The position numbers and the translations under genes are program-made. A DNA stretch of 18,360 bases from assembly GCA_050741255.1 (NCBI GenBank), contig JBOIEQ010000084.1, forward strand, positions 1 to 18,360, given 5' to 3'. Below the pieces are notes generated by a model, which saw only the letters and a program-made list of their open reading frames with translations, searched no databases and had not been told where the DNA came from. The DNA comes from CAZXNF01 sp050741255. GTDB taxonomy: Bacteria; Pseudomonadota; Gammaproteobacteria; Burkholderiales; SG8-41. Positions 6,512-14,593 of this stretch are shown here, in pieces. Numbering within the stretch: the first letter of the stretch is position 1; every line of letters begins with the position of its first letter.

Positions 6512-7969
6512 ATGCCGTCGAACGATTCCCTGCACCGCAAGGTCATGTCCGGCCTGTTCTGGTCGGTCACCCAGAGCTGGGGCGGCAAACTCATTGCGCT
6601 CGCGCTCTTCATGGTGCTCGCGCGGGTGCTCGATCCGCACGAGTTCGGCGTGTTTGCCGCGGCGATGGCGGTGCTGGCGTTCCTCAATATTTTCGTCGAC
6701 CAAGGCTTGGGCGAAGCGATCGTACAGCGTCCACAGGTCACGCCGCAGTTGCTGAATACGGTTTTCCTGTTGAACCTGGTCATTGCCGTGATCATTGTCG
6801 GCATTGTTTGGGTGGCCTCGCCATTGATTGCAGCCCGAATGGGTATCGAGGAATTGACCGACATACTGCGTGTGGCCAGTGTCATTCTGCCGGTCAGCGC
6901 GCTGTCGTTCAGTCAGCAGGCGATGCAGCGGCGCAACTTTCACTATCGCTGGCTCGCTGCCTGTACGCTGGCGTCCATCCTGATATCGGGCGCGCTCGGC
7001 ATCTGGCTCGCATTGCATGGCTACGGCGCGTGGAGCCTCGTTGTTCAGGCAACGAGCGCGGCCATGGTGACCACCGTGTTGCTATGGCTAAAGCCCCAGT
7101 GGTCGATTTCGTTTGAGACTGATTTCCAGGGCGCGAAGCCACTGCTGGTATACGGGTTTAATCGCCTCGGTATGAACCTGCTCGATTTTGCGAATACCCG
7201 CTACGTTGAGCTTTTTCTTGCCGTCGCACTCGGGCCGGCCGCGCTCGGCATCTACCTGGTGGGCGTGCGCGTCTACCAGGCGCTGATGCAGGCGTTGAGT
7301 TCGGCAATTCTGGATGTTGCGCATAACGGATTTTCGCGGCTAGCACACGACAAAGCACGGGTTCGTGCCGCCTACTACAAAGCCATGACGGTAACTGCCG
7401 CCATTGCGGTACCGGCCTTTATCTTTCTCGCGATGCTCGCGCCCGAAGCCACGCTCCTCTTCTTCGGAAACCAATGGCGAGCCAGTGCGGATGTCATGCA
7501 ACCCATGGCTTTGCTGGGCGCAATACAAGTGCTCCAGTTCTACAACGGAACGGCTTGCAATGCCTTGGGCAAGCCGTCGATCAGCTTCTATTTCATGATA
7601 TTCAAGACGATGGTTACCTTTCTGACGCTGTGGCTGGTCCGTGATCAGAGCCTGCTGACCATCGTTTACTGGTACGTCGGCAGCCAGATCGCCACGACGC
7701 CGGTGAGCTTCTACCTGATATACCGTGTTCTAGGTGTTTCGGTCGCGGTGATCATTAAACGCATATGGCCGTATCTGCTTGCCTGTCTGGCGGCAGCGGC
7801 GATGATGGAAGGAATCAGACTTCTGGGGATCGCGTCGGAGTGGTTGAGCGCGTCAAGACTCCTGCTGCTGGCCTCGGTCGGTGTCACAGTTTACGTCGCA
7901 TTTGTTGTGTTGATCGCGCGGCGCGAAGTTGGTGATTTGCTCTCGTCCTTGCGGAGGCAAAGTGACTGA
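6512..7969 (+). CDS. Wzx-like lipopolysaccharide/EPS flippase (MVF/PST superfamily)
   Basis: A polytopic membrane protein (485 residues from this start) with about 12-14 transmembrane segments, including LHRKVMSGLFWSVTQSWGGK at the N-terminus and EFGVFAAAMAVLAF and QGLGEAIVQ in the first third. These are typical of the WzxC/polysaccharide-synthesis family, which flips undecaprenyl-linked repeat units across the inner membrane. An earlier ATG at 6446 is open but follows GAGG with no spacing and adds 22 low-complexity residues, whereas AGGAA (6496-6500) precedes 6512 by 11 nt; the choice is uncertain. From about position 6660 the DNA becomes less GC-rich than its neighbours (row 7141-7200: 30/60 G+C against 40/60 in row 4381-4440). 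It overlaps the pyruvyltransferase start by 8 nt. Confidence 0.9.
   Translation: MPSNDSLHRKVMSGLFWSVTQSWGGKLIALALFMVLARVLDPHEFGVFAAAMAVLAFLNIFVDQGLGEAIVQRPQVTPQLLNTVFLLNLVIAVIIVGIVWVASPLIAARMGIEELTDILRVASVILPVSALSFSQQAMQRRNFHYRWLAACTLASILISGALGIWLALHGYGAWSLVVQATSAAMVTTVLLWLKPQWSISFETDFQGAKPLLVYGFNRLGMNLLDFANTRYVELFLAVALGPAALGIYLVGVRVYQALMQALSSAILDVAHNGFSRLAHDKARVRAAYYKAMTVTAAIAVPAFIFLAMLAPEATLLFFGNQWRASADVMQPMALLGAIQVLQFYNGTACNALGKPSISFYFMIFKTMVTFLTLWLVRDQSLLTIVYWYVGSQIATTPVSFYLIYRVLGVSVAVIIKRIWPYLLACLAAAAMMEGIRLLGIASEWLSASRLLLLASVGVTVYVAFVVLIARREVGDLLSSLRRQSD
7953..7957 (+). promoter_or_regulatory. Ribosome binding site deciding a GTG start
   Basis: GGAGG lies 4 nt before GTG 7962-7964, inside the end of the flippase gene. 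It favours this GTG over the in-frame ATG at 7929, which would overlap the flippase by 41 nt, and over the later ATG at 8010. Confidence 0.65.
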
Positions 7970-9359
7970 TGCCGTGAGTGGCGTGACGGTCAAGAGTGGC
8001 TTGCCTTCAATGAAGGGTGCTCCGCATGAAAGAGGCCCGTTGCGGAAGCTGCTGGGCCGGGTCAAGCACGACGTGCGTGTCTGGCTGGCCGTGAAGCGCC
8101 TGATTCGTCAATGGCGCGAGCTAGCCCAAGACAACATATCGAAAGAGAGTGCGGGTTTGATCAAACGCCTGATCATTCTGCCTACAGACCCTTTCACCCT
8201 GGTAGGTTCCAAGGGCGATGAGGCCATGATCCAGGGGGTGGTGCAGCGTTTAACATCGTTCGAGCCGACGCTCAGGGTGGGCATGGTCACGGCGTCAACG
8301 GAGGCGAGCGGCATCGCGTTGCGAATGGGGTTTGAGCCGCTGCCGATCTGGTCGGAACCCTGGGTGCTCGGGAAATTCGTCAGCGAACTGTCCGAGTTTA
8401 GTCCGGATGCGCTGGTTGTCATCGGCGCCGATGTGATGGACGGCTATTACTCCCCCAATACGGCTTTGAGGCTGCTCGCGAGTGCGGACATCCTGGCTCG
8501 CAGGGGCGTGAGGGCTACGATCACCGGGTTCAGCTTCAATAGAACGCCAAGCCCCCATCTCAAGCCCGTTTTTGACAATGCATTTGCCGCCCTGCGGATT
8601 AATATCAGAGACAGCCCATCTCTGGAGCGTTTCCAGCGTTTCAGCCGGACCGCGGCAACGTTGGTGGCCGATGTCGCCTTCATGTTGCAGCCGGATGCCC
8701 GGTCTCCGAAAGTGGCGGCGCTCTCCGAATGGATCGCCGGAAGACGCTCGGCTGGCGACGCTATTCTTGGTTTCAACATTCATCCCATGCTCGTCCGGGA
8801 CGGCAGCCCCTCGCAAGTCCGCTTGCTGGTGGATGCAGCTACTTGCGCGTTGAGACAGATCTCTCAGGATCATCGAGTCAGTGTCGTGCTGCTTTCGCAT
8901 GACGAACGGGGTGCCGTAGGCGACGATGTCTGTCTCGGGCCGCTGTACGAGGTGATCCATGGCGATATGCCGGAGCGGCTTGTTTATCCGCGCGCGAGTC
9001 TCTCGGCGGGTGAACTGAAGGCGGCTGCGGGACTGATGGACGGTGTTTTCACGGGGCGTATGCACCTGGCGATCGCGAGTCTTGGCATGGGCGTGCCGGT
9101 CGCAGCCCTGACCTATCAGGACAAGTTTCAGGGGCTCTTTGATCATTTCGGTCTGCCGTCGTCGCTGTTGCTCACGCCCGAGCAGGCCATCAAGCCAGGC
9201 CAGTTGGACGCGACTCTGAAGGTATTCGTATCCGATCTTCCGCAGTTGCGCCGGACGGTCGCGGAAGCGCTGCCCTCGGTATTGCGTGCCGCCGAGCGCA
9301 ATTTCGCTGGTTTGGTGCCAGACGTATCGACCCACCATCAAAGCAATGCGCTGGCATGA
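7962..9359 (+). CDS. Polysaccharide pyruvyl transferase family protein
   Basis: A 465-residue protein of the WcaK/CsaB polysaccharide pyruvyltransferase family, which uses phosphoenolpyruvate to add pyruvate ketals to sugars of EPS or cell-wall polymers. The family start is seen at residues 71-90 (IILPTDPFTLVGSKGDEAMI: a Gly/Asp turn after the first strand), followed by a Rossmann-like half. The C-terminal half carries GRMHLAIASLGMGVP (R366, H368) and ALTYQDKFQG, the conserved RxH and Y..K patterns. An N-terminal extension of about 65 basic residues is not recognised. The GTG start is chosen from the GGAGG at 7953. The GC content is lower than in the flanking genes (row 8101-8160: 30/60 G+C). 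The stop overlaps the next gene by ATGA. Pyruvylation of this EPS is inferred; some family members have other acceptors. Confidence 0.85.
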   Translation: MTDAVSGVTVKSGLPSMKGAPHERGPLRKLLGRVKHDVRVWLAVKRLIRQWRELAQDNISKESAGLIKRLIILPTDPFTLVGSKGDEAMIQGVVQRLTSFEPTLRVGMVTASTEASGIALRMGFEPLPIWSEPWVLGKFVSELSEFSPDALVVIGADVMDGYYSPNTALRLLASADILARRGVRATITGFSFNRTPSPHLKPVFDNAFAALRINIRDSPSLERFQRFSRTAATLVADVAFMLQPDARSPKVAALSEWIAGRRSAGDAILGFNIHPMLVRDGSPSQVRLLVDAATCALRQISQDHRVSVVLLSHDERGAVGDDVCLGPLYEVIHGDMPERLVYPRASLSAGELKAAAGLMDGVFTGRMHLAIASLGMGVPVAALTYQDKFQGLFDHFGLPSSLLLTPEQAIKPGQLDATLKVFVSDLPQLRRTVAEALPSVLRAAERNFAGLVPDVSTHHQSNALA

Positions 9360-10606
9360 AACCGGCGAGTGAGTCCATGCCACCGACGTATAGCCACCAC
9401 CGTAACGACATGACCGTTTGCGGTTCGCCGGTCGATCTCCGCACCCCCTCCGGTGATCTCGCCGGGGGTGTGCTTCCTGTGCCCGGCCGCACCGCCGCGG
9501 CCAGGGAAAAGCTGCTCATCGTGAGTGCCCGCTGGTCGCATCTGGGCGGCCACAGCGGCCTTGCGCCGCTGGCGGAAGCGCTGGCCACGCATTTCGACGT
9601 GGAGCGCGTGCAGCCCTCCACAATGGACAAGCTGCGCGTATTTTTCAGCCGAGCCTTTCGTTACGCAGGCGAGAAGGTGCTGGGGAAAGCCCGCTCATCG
9701 AGCTGGAATCCCTTTTACAACCGCGTCGGCCTGCTGCTCGAAACGGCGGCGAAGCGCACGCTGAAAAGCGGCCAGTACGACGTCGTGCTGTTCGAGGCCT
9801 TCGAGGACCATTTCAACGCGTTCCGGCATTCGGCCGGCTGGATCGGCCGGACCCGGATCGCCGCTGTATCCCACCAGCCGCCGGCGTGGTGGCGGCTGTA
9901 CGGTACCTCCAGTGAGGTGTTCGACCGGGTTGATACGCTGTTCGTGCTGTCCACGGCCGCCGAGCGCTACATGAAGACCGAGCTCGGGCGCGGCAACGTG
10001 CACTTCATTCCTCACGGCGTCGATACCGAGTTCTTTATCCCGTCGGAAGGAGAGCAGGCCGGCGGCGCGGTCAATATCGTCTTTGCGGGCTTGTGGCTGC
10101 GCGACTTCCGGCTGCTGAAGGACACCATCGGGCGCTTGTCGGACCTCGCCTCGCGCGTGACCTTTCATCTCGTGGTGCCCGAGTTCGCGCGGACCCAGGA
10201 CGCGCATTACGCGCTCGCCGTCTTCGACAACGTGCGGTGGTATTCCGGTTTGTCCGACACCGCATTGCGCGACCTTTACCAGCGTGCGGATCTCATGTTC
10301 CTGCCGCTGATCGACTCCACCGCCAACAATTCCCTGCTGGAGGCGATGGCGGTGGGGCTGCCGCTGGTGGTGTCGGACGTGGGCGGGGTCCGCGACTATC
10401 TGGACGACGATGGCGCGGTGTTCGTTTCGCCGAACACCGCCGCATCCGCCGCCGAGCGGATCCGCTGGGCCATTGCCAACCCGGAGGACTGCCGCAAGCG
10501 GGCGGCGCACGCGCGGCGGAAGGCCGTCGAAACGCTGACCTGGGAACGGTTTGCCGTGGAAGCCGCGGCCGTGATCGAACAGGCGGGAAAGGGGCGGCGC
10601 GCATGA
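9356..10606 (+). CDS. Glycosyltransferase family 4 (GT-B fold)
   Basis: A 416-residue cytoplasmic glycosyltransferase. After about 48 unconserved residues, the GT-B N-domain begins at KLLIVSARWSHLGGHSG, with the Gly-rich nucleotide/acceptor loop. The C-domain begins near VNIVFAGLWLRDF and contains the donor-binding segment TANNSLLEAMAVGLPLVVSD with E329. The first Glu of the usual E-x7-E is replaced by Ser321, a variant I associate with the 'ANN-LEAMA' GT4 subgroup. It probably adds one sugar of the EPS repeat; donor and linkage cannot be read from sequence. The ATG at 9356 overlaps the previous TGA. The conserved domain would also be kept by later starts (for example ATG 9377), so the true N-terminus is uncertain. 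Confidence 0.88.
   Translation: MKPASESMPPTYSHHRNDMTVCGSPVDLRTPSGDLAGGVLPVPGRTAAAREKLLIVSARWSHLGGHSGLAPLAEALATHFDVERVQPSTMDKLRVFFSRAFRYAGEKVLGKARSSSWNPFYNRVGLLLETAAKRTLKSGQYDVVLFEAFEDHFNAFRHSAGWIGRTRIAAVSHQPPAWWRLYGTSSEVFDRVDTLFVLSTAAERYMKTELGRGNVHFIPHGVDTEFFIPSEGEQAGGAVNIVFAGLWLRDFRLLKDTIGRLSDLASRVTFHLVVPEFARTQDAHYALAVFDNVRWYSGLSDTALRDLYQRADLMFLPLIDSTANNSLLEAMAVGLPLVVSDVGGVRDYLDDDGAVFVSPNTAASAAERIRWAIANPEDCRKRAAHARRKAVETLTWERFAVEAAAVIEQAGKGRRA
9442..9470 (+). repeat. Inverted repeat inside the GT4 N-terminal extension
   Basis: CACCCCC (9442-9448) pairs perfectly with GGGGGTG (9464-9470) around a 15-nt loop. It sits in the unconserved 5' part of the GT4 gene, close to where GC content returns to the operon average. 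There is no T-run, so it is not a terminator. It could affect translation of the gene or be chance in GC-rich DNA. Confidence 0.4.
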
Positions 10607-11475
10607 TCAACGCCCATTTCTTCTGGCACGGCCCGGCCCTGAGCCTGTACGAGACGGCCTGCCTGACCTCCTTCGTGCAGCAGGGCATTGCGGTGAACCT
10701 GCACACCTTCAACCATGCCCTGAAGGTGCCGCAGGGCGTGACGCTGCGGGATGCGGCGGTCCTGGCCCGTCCCGAGGAAGTCCTGGCCTACACGCAGGGC
10801 GGCCACGCGCAGTCGATCGCGGCATTTACGGACATCTTCCGCTACCGGGTGCTGTCCAGGGCGCCGGGGTGGTGGTTCGACACCGATGTGTTCTGCCTGG
10901 CGCCGGCGCAACGCTACGCGGAGCTGCAGACGCTTTCGAAGGGACTGCTGCTCGGCCTGGAGGAAGCCGGCAAGGTCAACGGGGCCGTGCTGTACGTGTC
11001 CGATCCCGCGCTTGCGCAAGACCTGGAACGCCGCGCCGAAGCCATCGGCAAGGTGTTCGAATGGGGGGCGATCGGTCCGGGGCTGGTGACGAAGTTCATG
11101 CAGGCTTTCCCTGACCGCGTTACCGCGCTCGACCGGCAGTACTTCTATCCGATCCATTACCTCGAGGTCGAACGCTTCTTCCGGCCGGAGGACTGCACCG
11201 GTAGCCTGGCTGCGTGCGAGGGCGCGGTCTGCGTGCACCTTTGGAACGAATTCCTGCGGCGCTGGCGCATCCCGAAGAACCTGCTGCCGTGCGAGGGCAG
11301 TTATCTGGCGGGCCTCTTCGCAGGCGTCGGCGTTTCTGTCGCGCCGTCGGCAGCGCTGCCGAACGACACCTTCGAAGCGCTGCGGCACAACGGCGAGATC
11401 GGCCGGGTCGGCCACAAGGCCCTGCGCGTGGTCAGGGGCCTGAAGAAGGTCAAGGCCGCGGTCACGGGGCGCTGA
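10603..11475 (+). CDS. DXD-type glycosyltransferase (sugar-binding region family, GT32-like)
   Basis: A 290-residue protein starting MINAHFFWHGPALSLYE, the pattern of glycosyltransferases with the DXD sugar-binding region (related to GT32/alpha-1,4-glycosyltransferases). Key features are AAFTDIFRYRVL followed by WWFDTDVFC with the metal-binding D93-x-D95, then the late CVHLWNEFLR segment with the conserved HLW/N. A cytoplasmic role adding a sugar to the EPS repeat unit is likely; donor and linkage are unknown. The frame is open upstream, but ATG 10603 overlaps the GT4 TGA (ATGA) and homology begins exactly there. The C-terminal 35 residues are basic and may contact the membrane. Eight bases separate it from the polymerase gene. 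Confidence 0.87.
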   Translation: MINAHFFWHGPALSLYETACLTSFVQQGIAVNLHTFNHALKVPQGVTLRDAAVLARPEEVLAYTQGGHAQSIAAFTDIFRYRVLSRAPGWWFDTDVFCLAPAQRYAELQTLSKGLLLGLEEAGKVNGAVLYVSDPALAQDLERRAEAIGKVFEWGAIGPGLVTKFMQAFPDRVTALDRQYFYPIHYLEVERFFRPEDCTGSLAACEGAVCVHLWNEFLRRWRIPKNLLPCEGSYLAGLFAGVGVSVAPSAALPNDTFEALRHNGEIGRVGHKALRVVRGLKKVKAAVTGR

Positions 11476-11477
11476 GG
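11474..11477 (+). promoter_or_regulatory. Ribosome binding site of the polymerase gene
   Basis: GAGG overlapping the stop of the preceding gene lies 6 nt before ATG 11484. It fixes the polymerase start, although the frame is open 270 nt further upstream. Confidence 0.55.
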
Positions 11478-11483
11478 TTCGGC

Positions 11484-12674
11484 ATGTCATCCCTATACCC
11501 GACACGTTCACCGGCGGCTCTTGCCTCGCGCGGGGGCCTCTCCGACCGGACGCTGGAGCGCTGGTTCATGGCGGGGCTGCTGCTGATGCCGCTGCAATTC
11601 CTGACCCTGGGTCCCGCACAGTTGGGGCATTTCTGGGCGATGCTGCTGTTCGGGCTGATGATCTTCCGGCTCGATGTCCGGGTGCGGCCGGTCGAGATTT
11701 ATTTCTACGCGTTCTTCATCGCCATGGCGCTGGTGGCGACTCGGTTCGGCGGCTACGAGCGCATCAAGTCCACCGAGCAGATCCTCAAGTTTGCGGCGGT
11801 CTATCCGGCTTTCTACCTGATCGGGCGGCTGGTCGGAGAGCGCTATCGAGAACGAGCGTTGCCCTACGGCTACGCGTTCGTCTGGTGCTTTATTGCGTTC
11901 GAATACGCGGTGCAGTTCTTCGAGGTGCCGTACCTGTATCAACTGGTGACGTTCGCGCAGGGGGCTCTTCACGGCACCTTCAAGGAGCGCAACTGGTTCG
12001 CCATCTTTGTCTTCCTGCTCACCTACCTGCGGCTGCTTAAATCGAGGATCGGGACGCAGGACCTGCTGAAGTTCCTCGGGACGAGCGTGGTGGTCGCGCT
12101 GCTCAGCGGGTCCAAGACCATCCTGGTGGCCTCGGGCATCGTCGTGCTGTTTCAGGTGCGGGGACGCATCGTCGAGAAGGCGGTCATGCTCGGGTCGGGC
12201 GCCGCGCTCTACGTGTACCGGTTCGGCAACGAGTTGACAGGGCAGATGCTGAAGGTGCGCCTGGAAGACGAACGTGGTCTCGCCTTCAAGGCCGGCACGA
12301 ACCTGATCAAGGACAACGTGTTCGGCTATGGCTTCGGTTTCGTGGAGGCCTACTTCTCCCGCTTCTGGTTCGTCGTGAAGGGCCTGGGCATGGGCACCAA
12401 CTCGATCTTCTGCACGCCGCTCGACCTGATGATCATTGCGGGCGTTCCGGGCTTGCTGCTATGGATCGTGTTTTTCGCCGGTGTCGGCCTCGGGGCGGTC
12501 GGGTTGCTGGCGCCGGTGGCGGCGTGGTCGCTGCTGAACCCGCTGCACCAGTCGGAACTGGTGTACCTGTTCGTCGGCATCCTGGTGTCGTGGGGCCTGC
12601 AACGACCAACGGCGGAGACCGCAGCGCCGGCACGCCGCGGCGTGTTCGGCTTCCGCTCCCGCCACGCGGCATGA
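11484..12674 (+). CDS. O-antigen polymerase/ligase-like membrane protein (Wzy-like)
   Basis: A 396-residue polytopic inner-membrane protein with about ten hydrophobic segments. A Wzy/O-antigen-ligase pattern is visible: GTFKERNWFAIFVFLL in the middle, the short SGSKTILVASG helix that usually follows, a long periplasmic loop (about residues 255-315) with NLIKDNVFGYGFGFVEAYF, then GTNSIFCTPLDLMIIAGVPG and two closing helices. It is expected to polymerise lipid-linked repeat units at the periplasmic face, completing a Wzx/Wzy pathway with the flippase and EpsF/EpsG. A ligase role cannot be excluded from sequence alone. The C-terminal 25 residues are Arg/Ala rich. The ATG at 11484 has GAGG 6 nt upstream. 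The stop overlaps the next gene by ATGA. Confidence 0.85.
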   Translation: MSSLYPTRSPAALASRGGLSDRTLERWFMAGLLLMPLQFLTLGPAQLGHFWAMLLFGLMIFRLDVRVRPVEIYFYAFFIAMALVATRFGGYERIKSTEQILKFAAVYPAFYLIGRLVGERYRERALPYGYAFVWCFIAFEYAVQFFEVPYLYQLVTFAQGALHGTFKERNWFAIFVFLLTYLRLLKSRIGTQDLLKFLGTSVVVALLSGSKTILVASGIVVLFQVRGRIVEKAVMLGSGAALYVYRFGNELTGQMLKVRLEDERGLAFKAGTNLIKDNVFGYGFGFVEAYFSRFWFVVKGLGMGTNSIFCTPLDLMIIAGVPGLLLWIVFFAGVGLGAVGLLAPVAAWSLLNPLHQSELVYLFVGILVSWGLQRPTAETAAPARRGVFGFRSRHAA

Positions 12675-13507
12675 AGTTCTCCCTCGTCATGGCGACGCTC
12701 GGTCGCAGCGTCGAGATCGAGCGCTTGTTCGATACGCTGGCGCATCAGACGTACCCCAACTTCGAACTGCTGGTCGTCGACCAGAACGAGGACGACCGCG
12801 TGCGCAATCTGGTGGAGGCGTTCCGCGACCGGCTGGAGATCGTCTACCTGCGCTCCGAGAAGGGGCTGTCCCGCGCGCGCAACGTGGGCCTGCGCCACGT
12901 GCGCGGCGATCTGGTGGCGTTTCCGGACGACGATTGCTGGTACGCGCCCGGGGTATTGGCGCACGTCGTGGAGCAGTTCCGCGCCGATGAACGCCTGTGC
13001 GGCGTGACGGGGCGCAGCGTGGACGGCAACGGGGTGGCCTCCCAGGGCCGCTGGGCGACTGAGCCGCTGGCGGTGGACAAGCACAACGTCTGGACGTGCG
13101 CGACGTCGTATACGATCTTTCTGCGGACGGTGGCAGTGCAGAAGGCCGGCGACTTCGATGAAACGCTGGGCGTGGGCTCGGGCTCGCGCTGGGGCGCGGG
13201 CGAGGAAGTCAACTACCTCCTCAATGTGCTGGCGGCGGGGATGCCGGTCCGCTACGACCCGGCGTTGACGATCTTCCATCCCGAGCCCGTTGCGGTCATG
13301 GACGAGAAGGCGTTCTCGCGCGCGCGCCTCTACAACCGCGGCTTTGGCCGGGTGCTGGGCCTCAACGGCTATCCGTTTTATTTCGTGTTCTACCTGGTCT
13401 GCCGTTCGGTGGCCGGCTGCCTGGTCTCGGCACTGAAGTTCGATTTCAAGCGCGCGAAGTACTACTGGATCGCCGCGTCGCAGCGCCTGCTGGGCTGGGT
13501 GGACTGA
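12671..13507 (+). CDS. Glycosyltransferase family 2
   Basis: A 278-residue GT-A glycosyltransferase. It begins immediately with MKFSLVMATLGRSVEIERL and has VVDQNEDD after the second strand (nucleotide binding), the KGLSRARNVGL loop, and the metal-binding FPDDDCW (D86-D88). These are standard family 2 landmarks. The middle contains GAGEEVNYLLNVL (probable ED-type acceptor/catalytic region), and the C-terminus (about 235-278) is hydrophobic/basic and may associate with the membrane. It probably adds one sugar to the growing lipid-linked EPS unit; donor unknown. The ATG overlaps the polymerase stop, and the next gene starts 5 nt after its TGA. Confidence 0.9.
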   Translation: MKFSLVMATLGRSVEIERLFDTLAHQTYPNFELLVVDQNEDDRVRNLVEAFRDRLEIVYLRSEKGLSRARNVGLRHVRGDLVAFPDDDCWYAPGVLAHVVEQFRADERLCGVTGRSVDGNGVASQGRWATEPLAVDKHNVWTCATSYTIFLRTVAVQKAGDFDETLGVGSGSRWGAGEEVNYLLNVLAAGMPVRYDPALTIFHPEPVAVMDEKAFSRARLYNRGFGRVLGLNGYPFYFVFYLVCRSVAGCLVSALKFDFKRAKYYWIAASQRLLGWVD

Positions 13508-13512
13508 GTCGC

Positions 13513-14583
13513 ATGTCGATCACGGGCTACAAGGTGTATTCGGATCTGCGCTGGCCGGAGAAGACGGGGATCGGCCATGTGCTGACCTCGCTCGTCGAGC
13601 GCAAGCCGCCGCAGGTCGAACTGATCGACCTGCAGGTTCAGGGGCGCATCGGCAGCCCGTTTTCGCCGCTGGCGATAGCGAAGGCGCTGCACCGGGCCGC
13701 GCCCATTGCCGGCGACGGCATGTTCTGGAGCGCGGGCTTCGTGCCGCCCGCCGCCTGCCGCCTGCCGGTGGTGGTGACCGTGCACGACCTGACGCACCTG
13801 CGCTTCTACTCGCGCCTGCATACGGCTTACTACCAGTTGTTCTTCAAGCCGCTCTACCGGCGCGCCCACGCGATCGTCTGTGTGTCCGACTACACGCGGC
13901 GGGAGTTCCTGGCATGGTCGGGCATGCCGCCGGAGAAGGTGCACGTGGTCTACAACGGCGTCGGCAAGGCGTATGCGGAGAACCGGCTGACGCTCGGGCT
14001 GCCCTATCGCTACGTCCTCTATCCGGGCAACCACCGCGGCTACAAGAATCTCGACCGGCTCCTCGCGGCTTATGCGGCGTCCACGCTGCCCGCGCAGGGC
14101 ATCCGCCTGGTGATGACCGGCGACGCCAATCCGGCGTTGCTGGCGCAGGCGCAGGCGCTCGGGGTCTACCCGCACCTGCACTTCATGGGAAGGGTGGCGG
14201 ACGCGGATCTGCCCAGGCTCTACAAGGGCGCGCTGATGGTGGCCTTCGTATCGCTGTATGAAGGTTTCGGACTGCCGATCGTGGAAGGCATGGCCTCGGG
14301 CGTGCCGGTCCTCACTTCGAACGTATCGTCGATGCCGGAAGTCGCCGGCGACGCCGCGTTGATCGTCGACCCGACCTCGGTCGAAGCCATCACCGGCGGC
14401 CTGAACACGCTGGCGGACGATGACGGACTGCGCGCCGCGCTGGCGGAGAAGGGCCGGGCCCGGGTGGCGCGCTTCGACTGGGACCGTTCCGCGCGCGAAC
14501 TCTGGGACCTTGTCGGCCACGCGGGCCGGGCCGGTGCCGCCAGTGCCGCGCGCGAGGCGCGCAGCAGCGGGGCCCTTGGATGA
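13513..14583 (+). CDS. Glycosyltransferase family 4, mannosyltransferase-like
   Basis: A 356-residue GT-B glycosyltransferase. The N-domain has TGIGHVLTSLVE (Gly-rich start) and VTVHDLTHLRFYS. A linker follows, VCVSDYTRREFL then VVYNGVG. The C-domain has YVLYPGNHRGYKNLDRLL, HFMGRVADADLPRLY and the full donor-binding E-x7-E: E250 and E258 in YEGFGLPIVEGMASGVPV. These features match GT4 enzymes of the mannosyl/rhamnosyltransferase type that use NDP-sugars, but the donor is not readable from sequence. Initiation is not supported by a strong Shine-Dalgarno sequence (a weak GGTGGA lies within the preceding stop region), so reinitiation from the upstream gene 5 nt away is likely. The last 30 residues are Ala/Arg rich and unconserved. 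Confidence 0.92.
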   Translation: MSITGYKVYSDLRWPEKTGIGHVLTSLVERKPPQVELIDLQVQGRIGSPFSPLAIAKALHRAAPIAGDGMFWSAGFVPPAACRLPVVVTVHDLTHLRFYSRLHTAYYQLFFKPLYRRAHAIVCVSDYTRREFLAWSGMPPEKVHVVYNGVGKAYAENRLTLGLPYRYVLYPGNHRGYKNLDRLLAAYAASTLPAQGIRLVMTGDANPALLAQAQALGVYPHLHFMGRVADADLPRLYKGALMVAFVSLYEGFGLPIVEGMASGVPVLTSNVSSMPEVAGDAALIVDPTSVEAITGGLNTLADDDGLRAALAEKGRARVARFDWDRSARELWDLVGHAGRAGAASAAREARSSGALG

Positions 14584-14586
14584 GGA
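14582..14586 (+). promoter_or_regulatory. Ribosome binding site of the second GT2 gene
   Basis: GAGGA, overlapping the preceding TGA stop, lies 7 nt before ATG 14594. It decides this start although the frame is open upstream to 14420 inside the GT4 gene. Confidence 0.65.
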
Positions 14587-14593
14587 ACTATCG

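Noticed and set aside
7929..7961. Upstream ATG start for the pyruvyltransferase
   Set aside because: It would overlap the flippase by 41 nt and has no binding site at the right distance. GTG 7962 has GGAGG and an 8-nt overlap.
8295..9383. A 362-codon - strand frame opposite the pyruvyltransferase
   Set aside because: It has no family motifs and runs across the well-supported + strand gene with its conserved GRMH and Y..K patterns. It is a chance open frame.
11214..11483. In-frame 5' extension of the polymerase frame
   Set aside because: The extension is Arg/Gly/Ala-rich shadow sequence of the previous gene. The real start is ATG 11484, with GAGG 6 nt before it.
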